DNA from: Cryptomeria japonica
Lineage: Eukaryota; Streptophyta; Pinopsida; Cupressales; Cupressaceae
Direction: 5' to 3'
NCBI RefSeq assembly: GCF_030272615.1
Contig: NC_081409.1
Coordinates: 612,557,755 to 612,621,754, forward strand
Length of the DNA stretch: 64,000 nucleotides
A program made the position numbers and the translations under genes. Of the stretch, positions 1 to 11,618 are shown one piece after another (position 1 is the stretch's first letter; each line of letters opens with the position of its first letter). The notes beneath the pieces were generated by a model, which saw only the letters and a program-made list of their open reading frames with translations, did not search any database and was not told the DNA's origin.

Positions 1-116
1 TGTTATAAAAAAATTCAGAGCTATTATTGTTCTTTGCCTTCATTTTTCTCTTATGACAGGTATTTTGCTTGTAGGTGTTCTTGGAATCTCTGAAGTTGTA
101 TTTCTCAACTTCTTCA
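1..116 (+). repeat. 5' LTR, 3' end only
   Basis: It matches 2265-2379 with only a few base changes and ends in TTCTTCA immediately before the priming site. It contains a terminal hairpin at 92-112. Confidence 0.85.
92..112 (+). other. Terminal LTR hairpin, 7-bp stem
   Basis: GAAGTTG (92-98) pairs perfectly with CAACTTC (106-112) around a 7-nt loop. The hairpin ends 4 nt before the LTR end. The same hairpin is present in the 3' LTR near 2355-2375. A similar one lies 4 nt from the LTR end in the Copia element at 31938-37935. Confidence 0.7.
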
Positions 117-129
117 TGGTATCAGAGCC
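117..129 (+). promoter_or_regulatory. Primer binding site, initiator tRNA-Met type
   Basis: TGGTATCAGAGCC directly abuts the LTR end. This is the usual plant Copia priming sequence for minus-strand DNA synthesis. Confidence 0.9.
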
Positions 130-2047
130 TACATCTGCTACTACTTGTTCCTGATTTTTTAGAAGATTTTTTGGAGGCTAGGGTTTCAAGTTTTTCAAAG
201 TTTTTTATTTGCATCTGCAGAGTTTTTTATTTCTGAGCATTTTGGGCTCAAATGGACTTCACCGTTGAGCTCAAAACACTCAAAAACCCCCATTTGCAAT
301 TAAAATTTGTCTAATTTGGACAACTTTGGCTCTAAGAATTTTTTATTTTTTTTGTTTTGTGCCCTTTTTTGGGCACGGATTTTTTTTAAAAATCGAAAAA
401 AAAAATGGCACGTTTTTTCGAGACACAAATATCTATACGGTCATACTTAACCTGCGTCAAAAAAAATTTAAGGGATTTTGATTTTCGGCTACTGATATCA
501 GCATGACATCATGCTGACATTAGCAGTACAGACTGCACAATGACCCTTTTAGACCCTCTTTGTGCCCTAAAAGAGGGTTTTTTTTTCTTTTGACCATAAC
601 TTGAGCATACGATATTGATTTTGGGCATACGATATTGATTTTGGGCATAGGATATTGATTTTCGGCAAACGAGATATCGTTGGAAAGCTAGTTTCATCTA
701 TTTTCTAGATTTGTGGGTTTCATCACCTATTTTTTCTGCTAGCTATAGCCATTTGAAGTCAGAGGTGTTGTTTTTAGTCCTGAGTTCATAACTTTTCGTT
801 AGTTTCTCCATTTTTTGCGATTCCAGTGATGTTGGGACAGTGTTTCAGAGCTTTTCACAGCCATCCATGTACTTTTGGGGGATTTTACTCCGGGTACATT
901 TTATTCAGTTTTTTGTGTTTTCACACTCTAGTGAATTACTTGGACATTTGAGATCCTGGAAACTTCTCATTTTGGTGAAATGACTTTTTGTTGGTTGTGC
1001 TTCATGTATTTCCAGTCTTTTGTCTTCTTTGAACATTGAAGTTGTCATTTTGTAAGCATTTTCTTTTTTTGCAAACACACTTAGATAAAGTGACATTATG
1101 CCTTGCATGCTTGGGATCTTGCACATGTGTGCCTTATTGTACTCGCACTCCATTATAAAGTGTCATGGGGGGTTAGATGTTTGCCTTTGTTTGTCATCTA
1201 CCTTTGTCACGTGAATGTTCCTTCCATGGCATTAGCCTCGTGATGTGTGTCAAGTGAGTGTTCCTTCTACGACACTAACCTTTATGTGTTTTTGTACTTT
1301 CTGCTGCACTCTCGATGTTCCTGGTTCTTCGTCATGCAATTTTTCTTGGCATTCAATTTCAATGTACCTATAACCTCTCCCTTGTCAGCATTGTGGGAGA
1401 TTCTACTATTGGTGTTAATGCTTCCTTGGTTCGTTAGTTTGAGCTATGTATTCAGTATTTGTTCCTATGTACTAGGTGGATGCACTGGCTTGTTACCTAT
1501 GCATTTCGGTGAGATGGATCATTTACCGTATGGACACTCTTTCATTCCTATTTTTGGAGGCAACCTTCCATCTTCGATTGATCAGCTCTTCAGACTTTGG
1601 TGTTTTTTCCATCTGTATTTTCGAGATTAGTTGTTTGTCTTTGTTTGCTATCTAATTCGAGTAGTGTTATTTCAGGGCACTCATGCAAATTACAGCCTTG
1701 TCTACCTAATCATCTTCTATTTCAGTGGAGGTTCTTTAGATCGATAGTTATTCTTCGACAGTGTTTGCAACTTCATGTTTCAGTGGTGTTCTTCATGTTC
1801 ATCCTTTATTCATGTTTTCTGGAACATTCTTTAGTTTGGAGGCTTCTTCAGTCCTTCACTAGTCTTCATCTCTTTTTGGAGTAGAGTTTTTTTCCCACCT
1901 GGTTTTCTGTATTTATCCTATTTATAGAGATTTGGTTGTAATTGGGTACCTCATCAGGCTTTGTTGTTGGGACCCAAATTTGTCTTCATCATGTAGTTGC
2001 ATTCTGCTTCATGCATTTAGTTTTTTAGCTACTCCCTAAGTTCATCT
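130..2047 (+). other. Non-coding interior of the LARD-like element
   Basis: T-rich sequence with stops in every frame. The longest open stretches (1247-1630 and 1597-1884 on plus, 905-1153 on minus) are short, hydrophobic or of low complexity and match no retroelement domain. I see no gene here. Confidence 0.6.
605..664 (+). repeat. Three tandem copies of a 20-bp unit
   Basis: Unit GCATACGATATTGATTTTGG at 605, 625 and 645. The third copy has G for C and a diverged end. It lies inside the non-coding element interior. Confidence 0.85.
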
Positions 2048-2058
2048 TAAGGGGGGGG
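2048..2058 (+). promoter_or_regulatory. Polypurine tract
   Basis: An AAGGGGGGGG run directly precedes the TG of the 3' LTR, which is where plus-strand DNA synthesis is primed in LTR elements. Confidence 0.8.
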
Positions 2059-2379
2059 TGTTAGAGTTATCACGTATTAGCTAATAATTATTTATTTAAT
2101 TATTAGTCAATTATCATCTACGCTTGAGCTAAACTTAGGCATTTAATAATATGGTATGTATTCTAATTATTAAATACACTTTATCCCTTTAGGGTTTTTT
2201 TAGGGTTGCATATTCTCCTTTTATAAGTATTGTATTGCACTTTTTATTTATTCTCTCTCAGAATGATAATCTTTTTTTCAGAGCTATTATTGTCTTTTGC
2301 CTCTATTCTTCTCTTGTGACAGGTATTTTGCTTGTATGTGTTCTTGGGATCTCTGAAGTTGTATTTCTCAACTTCTTCA
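2059..2379 (+). repeat. 3' LTR (321 bp)
   Basis: Begins TGTTAGAG and ends CTTCTTCA. Its last ~115 bp match the 5' LTR end at 1-116. The right boundary is set by where the two LTRs stop matching. Confidence 0.85.
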
Positions 2380-3172
2380 ATAATAATAGAATCTAAGGAA
2401 ATGAAATGAATGGATGAAAAAAATTTAATGATGTTCATAAGATCAAGCAATCTAAAAGATTAAGAATCATAAAATTAACACAATTTAAAAAAAAAATCAA
2501 TGTCAACTAATCTATTATGTATCTTTATCAAGAAGTTCGTTGTTTTGTGAAGTCTTGCCTCCTCAAATAGCTCGTTCATATTGCCACTTTTAAATTGTTT
2601 TCAAACTGAATACGGATATCCTTATAGGCTACACACTCTATGATGAAGTGTCATTTGGTTTCAATCACTCCTTTGCTACAAAAGAAAAGGATCTTTTTAT
2701 AGTCCACGATATCAAGCAATGTATTTTTTTATTTATAAAATTAGTTAAATATGAATATGATATGATAGTTAAGAGATAAAGTATGAGAGAAAAACAAAAT
2801 ATGAATGAAAAAAATAGGTCGACAACTTAGAGTCTTTATAGGGTCTTAATTGCTCATAGATATTATGTGTAGAAAATTTCATGAAAGTTAACAAAGTCTC
2901 AATGCATGAATATCATGATTATATTTTATATGAGATCAAATTAAAAACTATATCGTAGTTAATTGTGTGAACATTATGTCAAACTAATAATGTGTTTGTA
3001 ACACCCCTGCTATGAGGCTCAGAGGACCTAACCAATTAAAACAAAGAAAATGTGAATAATTTTCTTTTTTAAAAGATAAATTATACATATGCATTGAGTT
3101 ACATACAACATGATAAGAAAGGGTAAACATATAACAACTAACAATAGTCCTCAAGGCCCCACAACGTTGTTA
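2380..3172. other. AT-rich unassigned DNA
   Basis: No credible ORF. A TGTAACACCCC motif at 2997 resembles the start of many Gypsy LTRs. If so, the LTR would continue at 8650 beyond the inserted element, but no matching end was found. Confidence 0.4.
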
Positions 3173-3177
3173 TTCAA

Positions 3178-4885
3178 TGTAATGTCCTCGATTTTAGCCT
3201 TTTGGCTAAAAGGAGGTATAAGGAGAAATTAATTAAATTAATTTCTTATAAAGTCATGAAATAAATTAAAAATTAAAAAGTGACTTTATATTTAATTAAT
3301 TTAATTAAAAAGTGACTAAATTATGAAATTAAAATAATTTAAAAGTCACTTAAATAATAAAATGTACCTATCCTCTTCTAGAAGGAATCTTATGATGGGT
3401 TATGAAAAGGATAACTAGAAGAGGGTGATTGAGGATCAGGAATATTGGAGATTGATTTGATGAAATGATTGATGTGTTGCATTAGTGAAACCTCTAAGGA
3501 CGCAAACCTTCGACATATTGAGGAAGGGTTGGACGAAATCCTAGTTCTTCATTTTTGGAGTAGGTTTGTAACGGGATCTACATCGGTGCTTAAATTTGTG
3601 AAGTTTTCTCTTGAAGACAAATTTACAGCTGAGAGAGAGAGAGACATTTCAGTCTTTCTTATTTGTGCTAACTGAGGTTTTGTTGTTGCAATGGTGATTA
3701 TCTTGAAGGATTTTTAGAGATTGTGATATTGGCTTTCATAGATAATCAATAGCATTCAAGGAAGAGAGGCCTATTTGTTCTTGGGAGACCACATTTCGCA
3801 GATTTATATTTGCAGATCTGAAGACTATCGAACTGTTGTGCAATACCCTTCGATTTTATTCATTACTTAGGGGCTTTGAACTCATCATTTGAGTTAGGCG
3901 ATTTGATCAGCAAGTTGAAGCAATTCATCTAGGAGCAATTTGGAAGTGAATCAGCTTCCAATCAGAATCCTATTAGCATTTATATCAGGCTGCCATATTT
4001 TCACATTTTTGCCCAAATCATCTCATAGTAGCTACAAAGGGCAAATTGGAGGTTAGCGATTTGATTATAAGATCAAGGCGATTTCCCTTTGGATGAATTG
4101 AAGGTGAATAGGGGTATAATCGGTCACATATGGACTGAAGACAAAATCAAACCAGATCTGCCATTACCCATTGATTTTGCACTTATCTTTTTTAGTTTGA
4201 CCTCCAAATTCCATATTGAGGATGGTGCTATACTTGATGCAACAAAGCGATCATTTTGGTGAAAGTCTGAGGTGATACCAACTGTCATTCACTGTGATCT
4301 CAGTTTGAACTCTGCAGCAACAAGGGCCGCCGAGGAAGAGTCTAATATGGCATGGTGCAGGGTCAAAATTGCTCCTTGAAGATGTCATAAATCAGGTTCT
4401 CATTAACTCATTTTCATTCTATGAGTTTTTTTATATACATATATGACTACAAGGTCTTAGGTACTCAGAAAAAAACTGATTATGACAGTCAATGAATTTG
4501 TTGATTAGCAATCTTGTCAAGTACTCTAAGCTATCATGGGAATGTAATTTAATTTATCATATGAATAAGAAGTTGGGTTTGCATTATATTGTAAGTGCAT
4601 TATCTGAGGAAGTACATCAAGTGTTTGTTAAAATGTCAGTTGACTGAAAAGTTATTTATTGTGTCTTCTAAGGGCCTAATTTGGTAATGAACTCTCAAGT
4701 TAGTTGTATAAGCATCTTAGACTTGTCTTCCAAACATTTAAGGACACTTATATTGTTCATTGACATTATTAACATCTTGCATTCAATCTGAAACAAACAT
4801 ATCAGCAGCTCATATAAACCAAATTTGAAAACTATTGGCAAAAATATTCCTTGTTTCAGTCATCAATTGGACAAGGGATATTTCA
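3178..4885 (+). repeat. 5' LTR (1708 bp)
   Basis: Begins TGTAATGTCC and ends GATATTTCA. It contains an AT-rich section around 3230-3360, a (GA)n run near 3637, and a TATA-like TATATACATATATG near 4430. Confidence 0.92.
4849..4876 (+). other. Terminal LTR hairpin
   Basis: CCTTGT (4849-4854) pairs with ACAAGG (4871-4876), 9 nt before the LTR end. In the 3' LTR the bases have changed to CTTTGT and ACAGGG, which still pair if two G-U wobbles are allowed. Confidence 0.45.
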
Positions 4886-4886
4886 A

Positions 4887-4900
4887 TGGTATCAGAGCGG
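4887..4900 (+). promoter_or_regulatory. Primer binding site, tRNA-Met type
   Basis: TGGTATCAGAGCGG begins one base after the LTR end. Confidence 0.9.
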
Positions 4901-4967
4901 TTTCCTACCATCCTGTTGGGATCTTGAATTGCATCATTTGAGTGACCAACACACATAAGTTTCAGTC

Positions 4968-5126
4968 ATGGACTACTACAATATGGTGGGGAAATCTAGA
5001 GAAGAAATTGAACAGGATGCCATCAAATTGAGGGAAAATATGAACGCGAAGCTCCTCAACTCCTTGAGGGCTATCAGACAATGCCAAATGTTTTTAAAGC
5101 ACAATACTCTCTACATGATTATTTGA
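4968..5126 (+). pseudogene. Short leader ORF, likely original N-terminus of the element's ORF
   Basis: The first ATG after the priming site opens a 52-codon frame rich in Glu, Lys, Arg and Leu (start MDYYNMVGKSREEIEQDAIK), with the character of a coiled coil or alpha-helix. It overlaps the start of the 499-residue ORF in another frame. A single frameshift near 5080 would join the two, so I read this as the N-terminal piece of one broken protein. The function is not recognised. Alternatively it could be a short independent ORF. Confidence 0.45.
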
Positions 5127-6580
5127 ACTTGTTTGTCACCTGTAAGCCTAAAGAGATTGGGTTAGTAAAGTATATTAGGAAGGTGTATAAGGAGGAAATT
5201 TCTTCTAAAGGAACACAATTTAGTCATGGGAACAAGGTGAACAGGTATGATAGAACTATTAAATCAGCTTATGAAGATGGTTCTACATCAAAGATCAATG
5301 ATCAGGTTACAAGAACATCCATAATGAGCAAGAATGAAATGAGAAGACAAGGTCTATGCTTCATTTTCAAAGGCTTTTGGGATCCTAAACACCAATGCAT
5401 AGATAATGAGGTTAAGGAGACTTATACGCATGTTGATTTACATTGTAGCCATGGGACAAAAAGTATAGCACATGATACACTTAGTCTTCCCTTGAAGGCA
5501 ACTCTTGAACCAGCACTTGGTAATGGACGGTTAGCAGAGGATGAATTCTTGGTTGAGTCTATTGATGACACTATAAATAATGCAAAAAATGTCGCGAAAG
5601 AAGCTTTGAATGTTAGCACGCAAGATATGAGTGTCAAACATAAAGAATGCATGAAGAATGTAAGCTACATCAGTTTTGATTCTCATGACAATAGTAAGGT
5701 TCCTTTGCATCAGCACGAGACAATAAATTCTACACAAGAGATTAATGGTTCTATAGTGTTGTCAAGTAAAGATACCCAAGAATTAGGTGTTAAAGATGAG
5801 TTGGAAGGGATGAATACAAATCATGAGCATTCTGATTTTTTATATCAAACTTGGGTTGATGTGGAAATTGATTCTTTACTTAGTGGAACAACCACTAGTG
5901 TTTTGACTGATGGAGGAGACACTTTGCAATGGGATGATATCATCACAGATTTATTTGAGGACAACAACATTATGTTATATACTTCTCATGAAGATGCAGA
6001 CCTTACACATGGAAGAATTTGTGAAGATGAATCTACAAGTATAAAGGATGAAACTTGCATTGAAGAGATGCTTGGAAAGGGTGAAAGCAGTACACAATGT
6101 GGTGGTATGTCTTCACTTTCTCATAATATAATGACCTTTAATTGTGGAAAAGGGAGTACTATGGTTAGTGCACATGATGCAAGTAGGGGACATGGAAATT
6201 TTAAAGATACATCTCTTTTTGGGATAAGTTTTAGGCACTTTGGAGCAGCTGATATGGAGCAGTCCCAAAGGTTGATTGATGGATGGCTAGAAAGGGCAAA
6301 GCAAGCCAAGATGTTGGCTCAACAAACCAAGCTCCATCTTCAACACATTCATGATAAACAAAGTTTGACTAATTTTGAAGGTGATGATGATTTTTGTGAT
6401 GACACTTATAGTGGATCAACTCCTCAAGAGTTGTATCCCTCTTTGGATTCATATGAGATGGCAGCTATCTATTTTTTGATTGGTGATTTAATCTTCCTTG
6501 ATTCTGCATGGGTTAGTGGTTGTCATGTTTTGTTTTTTAAAGCACTTTTAGATTTGGCATGGTCTACATCAGTTATTTAG
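5081..6580 (+). CDS. Hypothetical protein of a polymerase-less LTR element (499 aa)
   Basis: I do not recognise this protein. It is the longest frame in the interior of the 3178-8644 element and is open for 1.5 kb in AT-rich DNA, which is hard to explain by chance. The N-terminal ~100 residues are basic. The centre (~100-380) is acidic, rich in Ser, Thr, Asp and Glu, and probably disordered. Around residues 385-425 is a helical Lys/Gln-rich stretch, and the C-terminus is hydrophobic. No CCHC knuckle, DSG protease, integrase or reverse transcriptase motif is seen. The ATG used is the first in the frame, but the frame is open back to 5012, so the true start may be in the leader ORF at 4968. It could be a diverged gag-like protein or a captured host sequence. 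Confidence 0.55.
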   Translation: MPNVFKAQYSLHDYLNLFVTCKPKEIGLVKYIRKVYKEEISSKGTQFSHGNKVNRYDRTIKSAYEDGSTSKINDQVTRTSIMSKNEMRRQGLCFIFKGFWDPKHQCIDNEVKETYTHVDLHCSHGTKSIAHDTLSLPLKATLEPALGNGRLAEDEFLVESIDDTINNAKNVAKEALNVSTQDMSVKHKECMKNVSYISFDSHDNSKVPLHQHETINSTQEINGSIVLSSKDTQELGVKDELEGMNTNHEHSDFLYQTWVDVEIDSLLSGTTTSVLTDGGDTLQWDDIITDLFEDNNIMLYTSHEDADLTHGRICEDESTSIKDETCIEEMLGKGESSTQCGGMSSLSHNIMTFNCGKGSTMVSAHDASRGHGNFKDTSLFGISFRHFGAADMEQSQRLIDGWLERAKQAKMLAQQTKLHLQHIHDKQSLTNFEGDDDFCDDTYSGSTPQELYPSLDSYEMAAIYFLIGDLIFLDSAWVSGCHVLFFKALLDLAWSTSVI

Positions 6581-6629
6581 TGGCACAAAAGTATGTGGGG
6601 ACATACCTATTTGATGGGGAATAAGTGAG

Positions 6630-6956
6630 ATGGATTCCTTTGATTTACAATGTCTTCCAGGATGGGAGATTCATGATGATTCGAGGAGTCATTTCATCTT
6701 CATCACATATAGTAGGATTGATGGATTGGTTTGGGATCCAAGTATTGTCAGGGCTAAGGCTTGCACTTCTATGGCACATGATGAGGTGTTTGAAATGATT
6801 CAACAGGTGCAGTTGGTGTTACAAGAGATTTGGCATGTTGATAGGGACATTACACAGTTTTTCATTTGGGATCCAGGTGGTGTTATTCTACAGGATGTTT
6901 GGTTGAGCAGCAATGATTGCTTGGGGACAAGCAATTTCAGGAGGGGTGGATTGTAA
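6630..6956 (+). CDS. Small hypothetical ORF next to the polypurine tract (108 aa)
   Basis: This frame follows the 499-residue ORF after about 50 bp and in a different frame. It runs through the purine tract into the first bases of the 3' LTR, where it stops. The protein is Trp- and Asp-rich without a recognised domain; its last residues are encoded by the purine tract itself. It may be the C-terminal part of the upstream protein separated by a frameshift, or an ORF kept open by chance. Confidence 0.35.
   Translation: MDSFDLQCLPGWEIHDDSRSHFIFITYSRIDGLVWDPSIVRAKACTSMAHDEVFEMIQQVQLVLQEIWHVDRDITQFFIWDPGGVILQDVWLSSNDCLGTSNFRRGGL
6940..6951 (+). promoter_or_regulatory. Polypurine tract
   Basis: An AGGAGGGGTGGAT stretch immediately precedes the TG of the 3' LTR. 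Confidence 0.75.
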
Positions 6957-8644
6957 TGTCCCTGATTTTAGCCTTTTGGCTAAAAGGAGGTATAAGGAGA
7001 AATTAATTAAATTAATTTCTTATAAAGTCATTAAATAAATTAAAAATTAAAAATTGACTTTATATTTAATTAAAAAGTGACTAAAGTATAAAATTAAAAT
7101 AATTTAAAATTCACTTAAATAATAAAGTGTACCCACCCTCTTCTAGAAGGAATCTTATGATGGGTTATGAAAAGGATAAATAGAAGAGGTTGATTGAGGA
7201 TCAGGAAGATTGGAGATTGATTTGATGAAATGACTGATGCGTTGCATTGGTGAAATCTTTGAGGATGCAAACCTTCAGCAGATTGAGGAAGGGATGGACA
7301 AAACCCTAGTTCTTCATTTTTGGAGTAGGTTCGTGATAGGATCTACATCGGTGCTTAAATTTGTGAAGTCTTCTCTTGAAGACAAATTTACAGGTGAGAG
7401 AGAGAGACATTTCAGTCTTTCTTATTTGTGCTTACTGAGGTTTTGTTGCTACCATGGTGATTATCTTGAAAGATTTATAGAGATGGTGATATTGGCTTTC
7501 ATAGCTAATCAATAGCATTCAAGGAAGAGAGGCCTATTTGTTCTTGGGAGACCACATTTCGCAGATTTATATTTGCAGGTCTGAAGACTATTGAACTGTT
7601 GTGCAATACCCTTCAATTTTATTCATTACTTAGGGGCTTTGAACTCATCATTTGAGTTAGGCGATTTGATCAACAAGGTGAAGCGATTCATCTAGGAGCA
7701 ATTTGCAAGTGAATCAGCTTCCAATCAGAATCCTATCAGCATTTATATCAGGTTGCCATATTTTCACGTTTTTGCCCAAATCATCTCATTATAGCTACAA
7801 AGGGCAAATTGGAGTTCAACAATTTGATTATAAGATCAAGGTGATTTCCCTTTGGATGAATTGAAGGTGAATAGGGGTATAATCGACCACATATGGACTG
7901 AAGACAAAATCGAACCAAGTCTGCCATTACCAATTGATTTTGCACTTATATTTTTTTAGTTTGACCTCCAAATTTCATATTGAGGATGACACTATAATTG
8001 ATGTAACAAATCAATCATTTTGGTGAAAGTCTGAGGTGATACCAGTTGTCATTCACTGTGATCTCAGTCCGAACTATGCAGCTGCAGGGGCGGTCATGGA
8101 AGAGTTTGATATGGCATGGTGCGGGGTCAAAACTTCTCCTTGAAGATGTCATAAATTAGGTTCTCATTAACTTGTTTTCATTCTATGAGTGTGTATATAT
8201 ATATGACTACAAGATCTTAGGTACTTAGAAAAAACTGATTATGACAGTCAATAAATTTGTTGATTAGCAGTCTTGTCATTTACTCTAAGCTATCATGGGA
8301 ATGTAATTTGATTTATCATATGAATAAGAAGTTGGGTTTGCATTATATTGTAAGTGCATTATCTGAGGACGGACATCAAGTGTTTGTTAAAATGTCAGTT
8401 GACTGAAAAGTTATATATTATGTCTTATAAGGGCCTAATTTGGTAGTGAACTCTCAAGTTAGTTGTATAAGCATCTTAGACTTATCTTCCAAACATTTAA
8501 GGACACTTATATTGTTCATAGACACTGTTAACATCTTGCTTTCAGTTTGAAACAAATATATCAGCAACTCATATAAACCAAATTCGAAAACTATTGTCAA
8601 AAATATTCTTTGTTTCAAGCATCAATTGGACAGGGGATATTCCA
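6952..8644 (+). repeat. 3' LTR (1693 bp)
   Basis: Direct repeat of 3178-4885 with scattered substitutions and a ~17-bp deletion in the AT-rich part. It ends GATATTCCA before the TTCAA target duplication. Confidence 0.92.
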
Positions 8645-8649
8645 TTCAA

Positions 8650-10268
<1,619 letters not shown>

Positions 10269-10330
10269 ACTTATATTATTATAAAGAAAATAACTGCATA
10301 AGGTTGTCGTAAGGCATTCACCTCAGTTCA

Positions 10331-10349
10331 TGTATGTATGTATGTATGT
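10331..10349. repeat. Short (TGTA)n microsatellite
   Basis: Nearly five units, about 70 bp beyond the (TA)n tract. Confidence 0.85.
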
Positions 10350-10399
10350 GATGCCATAGAAAATGTGGACACGAGCCAAAAACAAATTTCAATGTTAGT

Positions 10400-11602
10400 A
10401 TGTTAATTTCAACCATAAAACCAAAACAAAGAACTCAAAACCATTCCAAAAACATATCAAAAGAGATTCCAAAAAGCATCAAAGAAGCTTAACCAAATAA
10501 AAGAAAGGAGAAGAGCCTCCCTAAGATGCTTGCATGATGCCTTTTAATGTTTCTCCCTTGTTTCTCTCCTCTCCAAGTCCAAAATGAGTGTAGCTCTCAA
10601 CTTTTAGCACTAACCATGGATGCCATATGGAGATTTAAGATGGTTGAAAATGAACACACGTGCTATGCAAATGCAAAGAGTGATACTATGAGAAATCTCT
10701 AAGTATCTCTGCAAATTTCATTATATTAATAATGCTCTAATGCTTCCTCTTTTGCTTGAGGAATGAGGCTATATTTATAGGAAAATAGAGGATTGGATCG
10801 TCAGGATTGACTAGGCTTGTGAAGGGCCAAGATTGCATGATTCATGATCCATGTGATGGCTTTCAACTCAATCCCATGATGACAAGTGTCAATATGAGAT
10901 GGCTTGAGAGGAGGGGGAAGGAGCATTTAATGCCTGAGAAGAAATGAGGGTAACGTCATGTGGGTTGGGTTATTGGATAAAGGTATTGTCCAAGGGTAAG
11001 GTTATTATCCAATGGGTAAACTCTTATGCAAGGTTTACCCATGGTCAAGCCTTGACTTGAAGGGTCAAGACCCATGGGGGTTGGAGTGTTGGAGGAGAGA
11101 AGCATTCATGACTCTATAAGAGTCTTAAATGGTTGAGATGATGGTTTGAGGGTTAGCTTTGGATTAGGATTGTGCAAATGATTAGGCTAATTTAGAAGGG
11201 GTTAAAAGAATCTAGAAGGAGGTGGGTGAGGATAAATATGATTTAATTAAATAAAAAAAATTATTCAAATGTGCAACTTGCATTTGTAGGGGAATGCAAG
11301 TGGATGAGATATTTTTAAATAAATATTGATTTATTTAAAAGGAGATTTGATTCGGGGATTTTAAATAAATGTTTAATTTATTTAAATAGGAGGAAAGGGG
11401 GTTGATTAAATAAATTGATAAATTTATTTAAATAGTTGGACCATAGTTAGTAATTAAATGAATTAATGAAATTTATTTAACTGGAATAGAATAATAGGCT
11501 AAGGTGAATTAATTAAATGTAAATTTAATTAATAGAGGAATATTAGTGATTAAATAAATATATAATATTCATTTAATCAGTAGATAGATTTATGTGTCTA
11601 CA
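10400..11602 (-). repeat. Minus-strand LTR, left end uncertain
   Basis: Read on the minus strand, an AGAGGGGCAAA purine tract (11603-11618 on plus) is followed by TGTAGACACA, the expected start of a 3' LTR. A minus-strand TATA motif (CTATAAATATAG, 10769-10780) lies inside. The segment 10540-10625 closely resembles 63765-63840, so both belong to one family. The far end could not be located and 10400 is approximate. No priming site or second LTR is evident, so this may be a truncated element. Confidence 0.6.
10769..10780 (-). promoter_or_regulatory. TATA-like box in minus-strand LTR
   Basis: CTATAAATATAG on the minus strand. Its orientation agrees with the purine tract of this LTR. Confidence 0.5.
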
Positions 11603-11618
11603 TTTGCCCCTCTTTGAG
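11603..11618 (-). promoter_or_regulatory. Polypurine tract (minus strand)
   Basis: Reads CTCAAAGAGGGGCAAA on the minus strand, directly before the LTR. The same tract and the following ~50 bp recur at 29556-29620. Confidence 0.65.

Larger units (their letters stand above)
1..2379 (+). mobile_element. Non-coding LTR retrotransposon, left end cut by window
   Basis: The end of a 5' LTR (1-116) is followed directly by a tRNA-Met type priming site. A purine tract and a 3' LTR starting with TG lie at 2048-2379. The last ~100 bp of the two LTRs are nearly identical. The internal region is about 1.9 kb and shows no gag, protease, integrase or reverse transcriptase motif in any frame, so this is a non-autonomous (LARD-like) element that would need enzymes from elsewhere. 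The right flank 2380-2384 is ATAAT; the left copy of the target duplication lies outside the window. Confidence 0.85.
3178..8644 (+). mobile_element. Complete non-autonomous LTR element carrying an unknown ORF
   Basis: Two direct repeats of about 1.7 kb (3178-4885 and 6952-8644), both TG...CA, enclose 2066 bp. A tRNA-Met priming site follows the first and a purine tract precedes the second. The 5-bp flank TTCAA is identical on both sides (3173-3177 and 8645-8649), so this is an intact insertion. The LTR pair differs at several percent of positions plus small indels, so it is not recent. The interior holds a 499-residue ORF and two shorter pieces but none of the usual pol motifs, so movement would require enzymes in trans. 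Confidence 0.92.

Noticed and set aside
1247-1884. Two overlapping plus-strand frames with hydrophobic translations
   Set aside because: T-rich DNA gives Phe/Leu-rich frames by chance. No start context or domain is seen, and they sit in a non-coding element interior.
3469-3675. 68-codon frame, with a related frame at 7237-7515
   Set aside because: Both lie at the same place in the two LTRs of one element. Their similarity comes from LTR duplication, not from protein conservation.
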